Shown in pieces: positions 53,958 through 55,819 of a stretch of 55,819 nucleotides of DNA (the first letter of the stretch is position 1; each line of letters starts with the position of its first letter). The notes under the pieces are model-generated. The model was not told the origin of the DNA. It saw only the letters and a list, made by a program, of their open reading frames with translations, and searched no databases. Source of the stretch: an uncultured Lachnospiraceae bacterium (GTDB lineage Bacteria > Bacillota > Clostridia > Lachnospirales > Lachnospiraceae). The stretch spans positions 1 through 55,819 of the forward strand of contig CACXFV010000092.1 in NCBI GenBank assembly GCA_902767015.1. Direction: 5' to 3'. A program made the translations under genes and the position numbers.

Positions 53958-54881
53958 ATGAAAGATATGTATAATGATTATGTTATAGATATTTTTAGTA
54001 TAGGGAAAAGAATTGATAAATATGTATCAGAATTGTATTCTGATATTTCAAGAACATATATTCAGCAACTAATTCAGGAGCATCATATATTAGTCAATTC
54101 CAAGGGAATTAAACCGAATTATAAACTCACACTTAACGACAAGGTTTCTGTTCATATTCCTAAAGTGGTGGAGCCTGATATAGTTGCTGAAAATATTGCT
54201 TTAGATATTTTATATGAGGATGAGGATATTATCGTAGTTAATAAGCCAAAACAAATGGTGGTGCATCCGGCAAAGGGGCACTATACGGGAACACTCGTCA
54301 ATGCGCTGATGTATCATTGTAAGGATAATCTTTCTGGAATTAATGGAATTTCAAGACCGGGAATCGTTCACAGAATTGACTGTGATACAACCGGTGCGCT
54401 TGTCGTGTGTAAAAATGATTTTGCACACAATCACATTGCCGAACAGTTGAAGGCGCACTCCATAACAAGAAAATATATCGCGATTGTTCACAATGTTATT
54501 AAGGAAGATTATGGAACTGTAAATGCGACAATAGGGCGGCATCCTATTAACAGATTGAAGATGGAAGCAAATGTGACTAATGGCAAAGAAGCCGTTACAC
54601 ATTATCGTGTTCTTGACAGATATAAAAATTTTACTTATATAGAATGTACACTGGAGACAGGAAGAACACATCAGATTCGTGTGCATATGTCAAGCATAGG
54701 TTATCCACTGTTGGGCGATGTAGTATATGGACCATCGCATTGTCCATATAAACTGGTTGGTCAGACGCTTCATGCCAGAGTACTGGGTTTTGTACATCCA
54801 AGAACAAATCAATATATGGAATTTGAAGCACCAATACCCGAATATTTTCTACATTTATTAAAAATATTGCCAAGAAACTAA
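53958..54881 (+). CDS. rluD: RluD-family pseudouridine synthase
   Basis: Converts uridines in 23S rRNA to pseudouridine. An S4-like N-terminal domain (RIDKYVSELYSDISRTYIQQ) precedes the catalytic domain. The active-site motif HRIDCDTTGALVVCKN contains the conserved Asp. TGRTHQIRVHMSSIGYPLLG and VNKPKQMVVHPAKG are also typical. 307 residues. It follows lspA by 9 bases, the standard Firmicutes lspA-rluD pairing. The ATG at 53958 lacks a strong ribosome site, so it may depend on lspA translation. Confidence 0.93.
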   Translation: MKDMYNDYVIDIFSIGKRIDKYVSELYSDISRTYIQQLIQEHHILVNSKGIKPNYKLTLNDKVSVHIPKVVEPDIVAENIALDILYEDEDIIVVNKPKQMVVHPAKGHYTGTLVNALMYHCKDNLSGINGISRPGIVHRIDCDTTGALVVCKNDFAHNHIAEQLKAHSITRKYIAIVHNVIKEDYGTVNATIGRHPINRLKMEANVTNGKEAVTHYRVLDRYKNFTYIECTLETGRTHQIRVHMSSIGYPLLGDVVYGPSHCPYKLVGQTLHARVLGFVHPRTNQYMEFEAPIPEYFLHLLKILPRN

Positions 54882-54960
54882 TACTTTTTTATAATGAACC
54901 GATTAATTACTTATAATATACCAATCTATATAACCGGATAATATTATTATTGGTGTTTAG

Positions 54961-55005
54961 TTTCAGATTAGTTGACATAATGTAATTATGTCAACTAATC
55001 TGAAA
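54961..55005. repeat. Perfect 21-bp palindrome after rluD
   Basis: Left arm 54961-54981 begins TTTCAGATTAGTTGACATAA. The right arm, 54985-55005, is its exact complement, with a three-base loop (GTA). It lies between rluD and the cytidylate-kinase-like gene. Only a weak T-run follows, so terminator is one option and a dimeric regulator site another. Confidence 0.8.
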
Positions 55006-55048
55006 TTATTCAGTCATTGAATAAATTTTTATAGAAAGAAGGGATTTT

Positions 55049-55678
55049 ATGAATAGTCATAAGATTATTACAATTGGAAGACAATTTGGAAGTGGAGGAA
55101 GGGAAATAGGAATTTTGCTTGCCGAACGTCTCGGGATTAAATGTTATGACAATGAACTGTTATCAGCTGCCGCAAAGGATAGCGGTTTATGTGAGGAAAT
55201 ATTCAAGGCTCATGATGAAAAGCCGACGAACAGTTTTTTGTATTCATTGGTTATGGATTCCTATCAAGGATATAGTGCAGGTTTCGGAATGAATAATGTA
55301 CCGTTAAGCCAGCAGGTCTTTCTTGCACAATTTGACACAATAAGAAAAATCGCAAAAAACGAAGATTGTATCTTTGTTGGGCGATGTGCAGATTATGCAT
55401 TACATGATGATTATGATATTACAAGTATTTTTATCAGCAGTGATGAAAAATCTCGTATTGAAAGAATTTGTAAACGACACGAGGTTACAGAAAGCAAGGC
55501 ACGTGAAATGATGATCAAAACAGACAAAAAACGTGCCAACTATTATAATTATTACACAGACAAAATATGGGGTAACAGTTCATCATATGATTTATGTATC
55601 AACAGCGGAAAAATTGGAATTGAAAACACTGTTGAATTGATAATTAAATATTTTGACATGAATCACCTGTCAAAATAA
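55049..55678 (+). CDS. Cytidylate-kinase-like family protein
   Basis: Belongs to the PF13189 group of P-loop kinases related to Cmk. The loop is ITIGRQFGSGGREIG (residues 7-21), and IFVGRCADYAL (about 107-117), then a lid with RIERICKRHEVTESKA and DKKRANYY, fit the kinase fold. The 209 residues are typical. True Cmk residues for CMP recognition are not obvious, so the substrate is unknown. GAAAGAAGGGA precedes the ATG. Confidence 0.85.
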   Translation: MNSHKIITIGRQFGSGGREIGILLAERLGIKCYDNELLSAAAKDSGLCEEIFKAHDEKPTNSFLYSLVMDSYQGYSAGFGMNNVPLSQQVFLAQFDTIRKIAKNEDCIFVGRCADYALHDDYDITSIFISSDEKSRIERICKRHEVTESKAREMMIKTDKKRANYYNYYTDKIWGNSSSYDLCINSGKIGIENTVELIIKYFDMNHLSK

Positions 55679-55794
55679 GATTGATTTACGTTTGATTGGT
55701 GGAGGATATATATAACTATTCGCAAAACGATAGTTTAACGAAAAGATATGTGCACAAATATGTTATACGCATGTATCAGTTAATAAGGAGCAAA

Positions 55795-55819
55795 ATGGAA
55801 ATAATGACGACAAAAGAGA
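55795..55819 (+). CDS. Start of a further gene, cut by the window end
   Basis: An ATG at 55795 follows TAAGGAG by seven bases and stays open for the eight codons to the edge (MEIMTTKR). The good ribosome site makes it a likely gene start. Nothing can be said of the product. Confidence 0.5.

Overview
The window is AT-rich and looks like ordinary chromosome from a Gram-positive anaerobe of the Clostridia, most likely the family Lachnospiraceae. The evidence is gene order and gene type: rplS-lepB-rbgA-rnhB followed by FliK-like and FlhB-like orphans; a DUF512 radical SAM gene beside der-plsY-gpsA; an archaeal-type IMP cyclohydrolase next to a free-standing AICAR transformylase; an rnfCDGEAB-apbE operon; and zapA, U32, SEDS, PBP, yggS/ylmE, sepF, lspA, rluD in a row. 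A genus cannot be assigned by eye. Almost every gene is on the + strand. I see no tRNA, rRNA, CRISPR array or intact mobile element.

Layout. 1-2.7 kb is the only clearly accessory stretch: an unrecognised protein that may begin outside the window, a stand-alone adenylating enzyme carrying a five-copy 18-bp repeat, and a decayed possible transposase fragment. 2.7-8.1 kb holds translation, secretion and ribosome-assembly genes (rplS, lepB, rbgA, rnhB), the two flagellar-export-like orphans and yraN. 8.1-13.7 kb holds pgeF, the DUF512 gene, der, plsY and gpsA. 13.8-19.1 kb holds a large MalT-like STAND regulator, a small convergent gene and the split last two steps of IMP synthesis. 19.5-24.6 kb holds clpB, a DUF421 membrane protein, a histidine-tailed protein and a small membrane protein. 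24.8-29.9 kb is a biotin operon, bioB-bioD-bioA-bioWF, with a BirA-type operator laid over a near-perfect sigma-A promoter. 30-36 kb holds a VWA protein, the azlCD amino-acid exporter pair, a repeat-rich membrane protein and a YprB-like nuclease. 36.2-42.3 kb is the Rnf ion-pumping complex with its flavin transferase ApbE. 42.4-44.1 kb is ruvAB. 44.2-55.7 kb is a cell-division and envelope block ending in a cytidylate-kinase-like protein.

How the genes work together. The biotin operon encodes a route from free pimelate to biotin. The first two enzymes, pimeloyl-CoA synthetase (BioW) and KAPA synthase (BioF), are fused in one 634-residue chain, and no pimelate-making gene (bioC, bioH, bioI) is nearby, so pimelate is presumably scavenged or made elsewhere. 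The Rnf operon supplies its own covalent-FMN-attaching enzyme, and matching FMN-attachment motifs are visible in RnfG and RnfD. The SEDS and PBP genes form a peptidoglycan polymerase/cross-linker pair beside the division genes zapA and sepF.

The most interesting items are the BioW-BioF fusion with its operator, an LspA with an inserted loop of about 45 residues, two unrelated proteins with in-frame 18-bp repeats, several long perfect palindromes between genes, and a short recurring intergenic motif around GCTGAACTGTTRCTATT. Most of the window is core genome. I did not find a clearly new multi-gene system.
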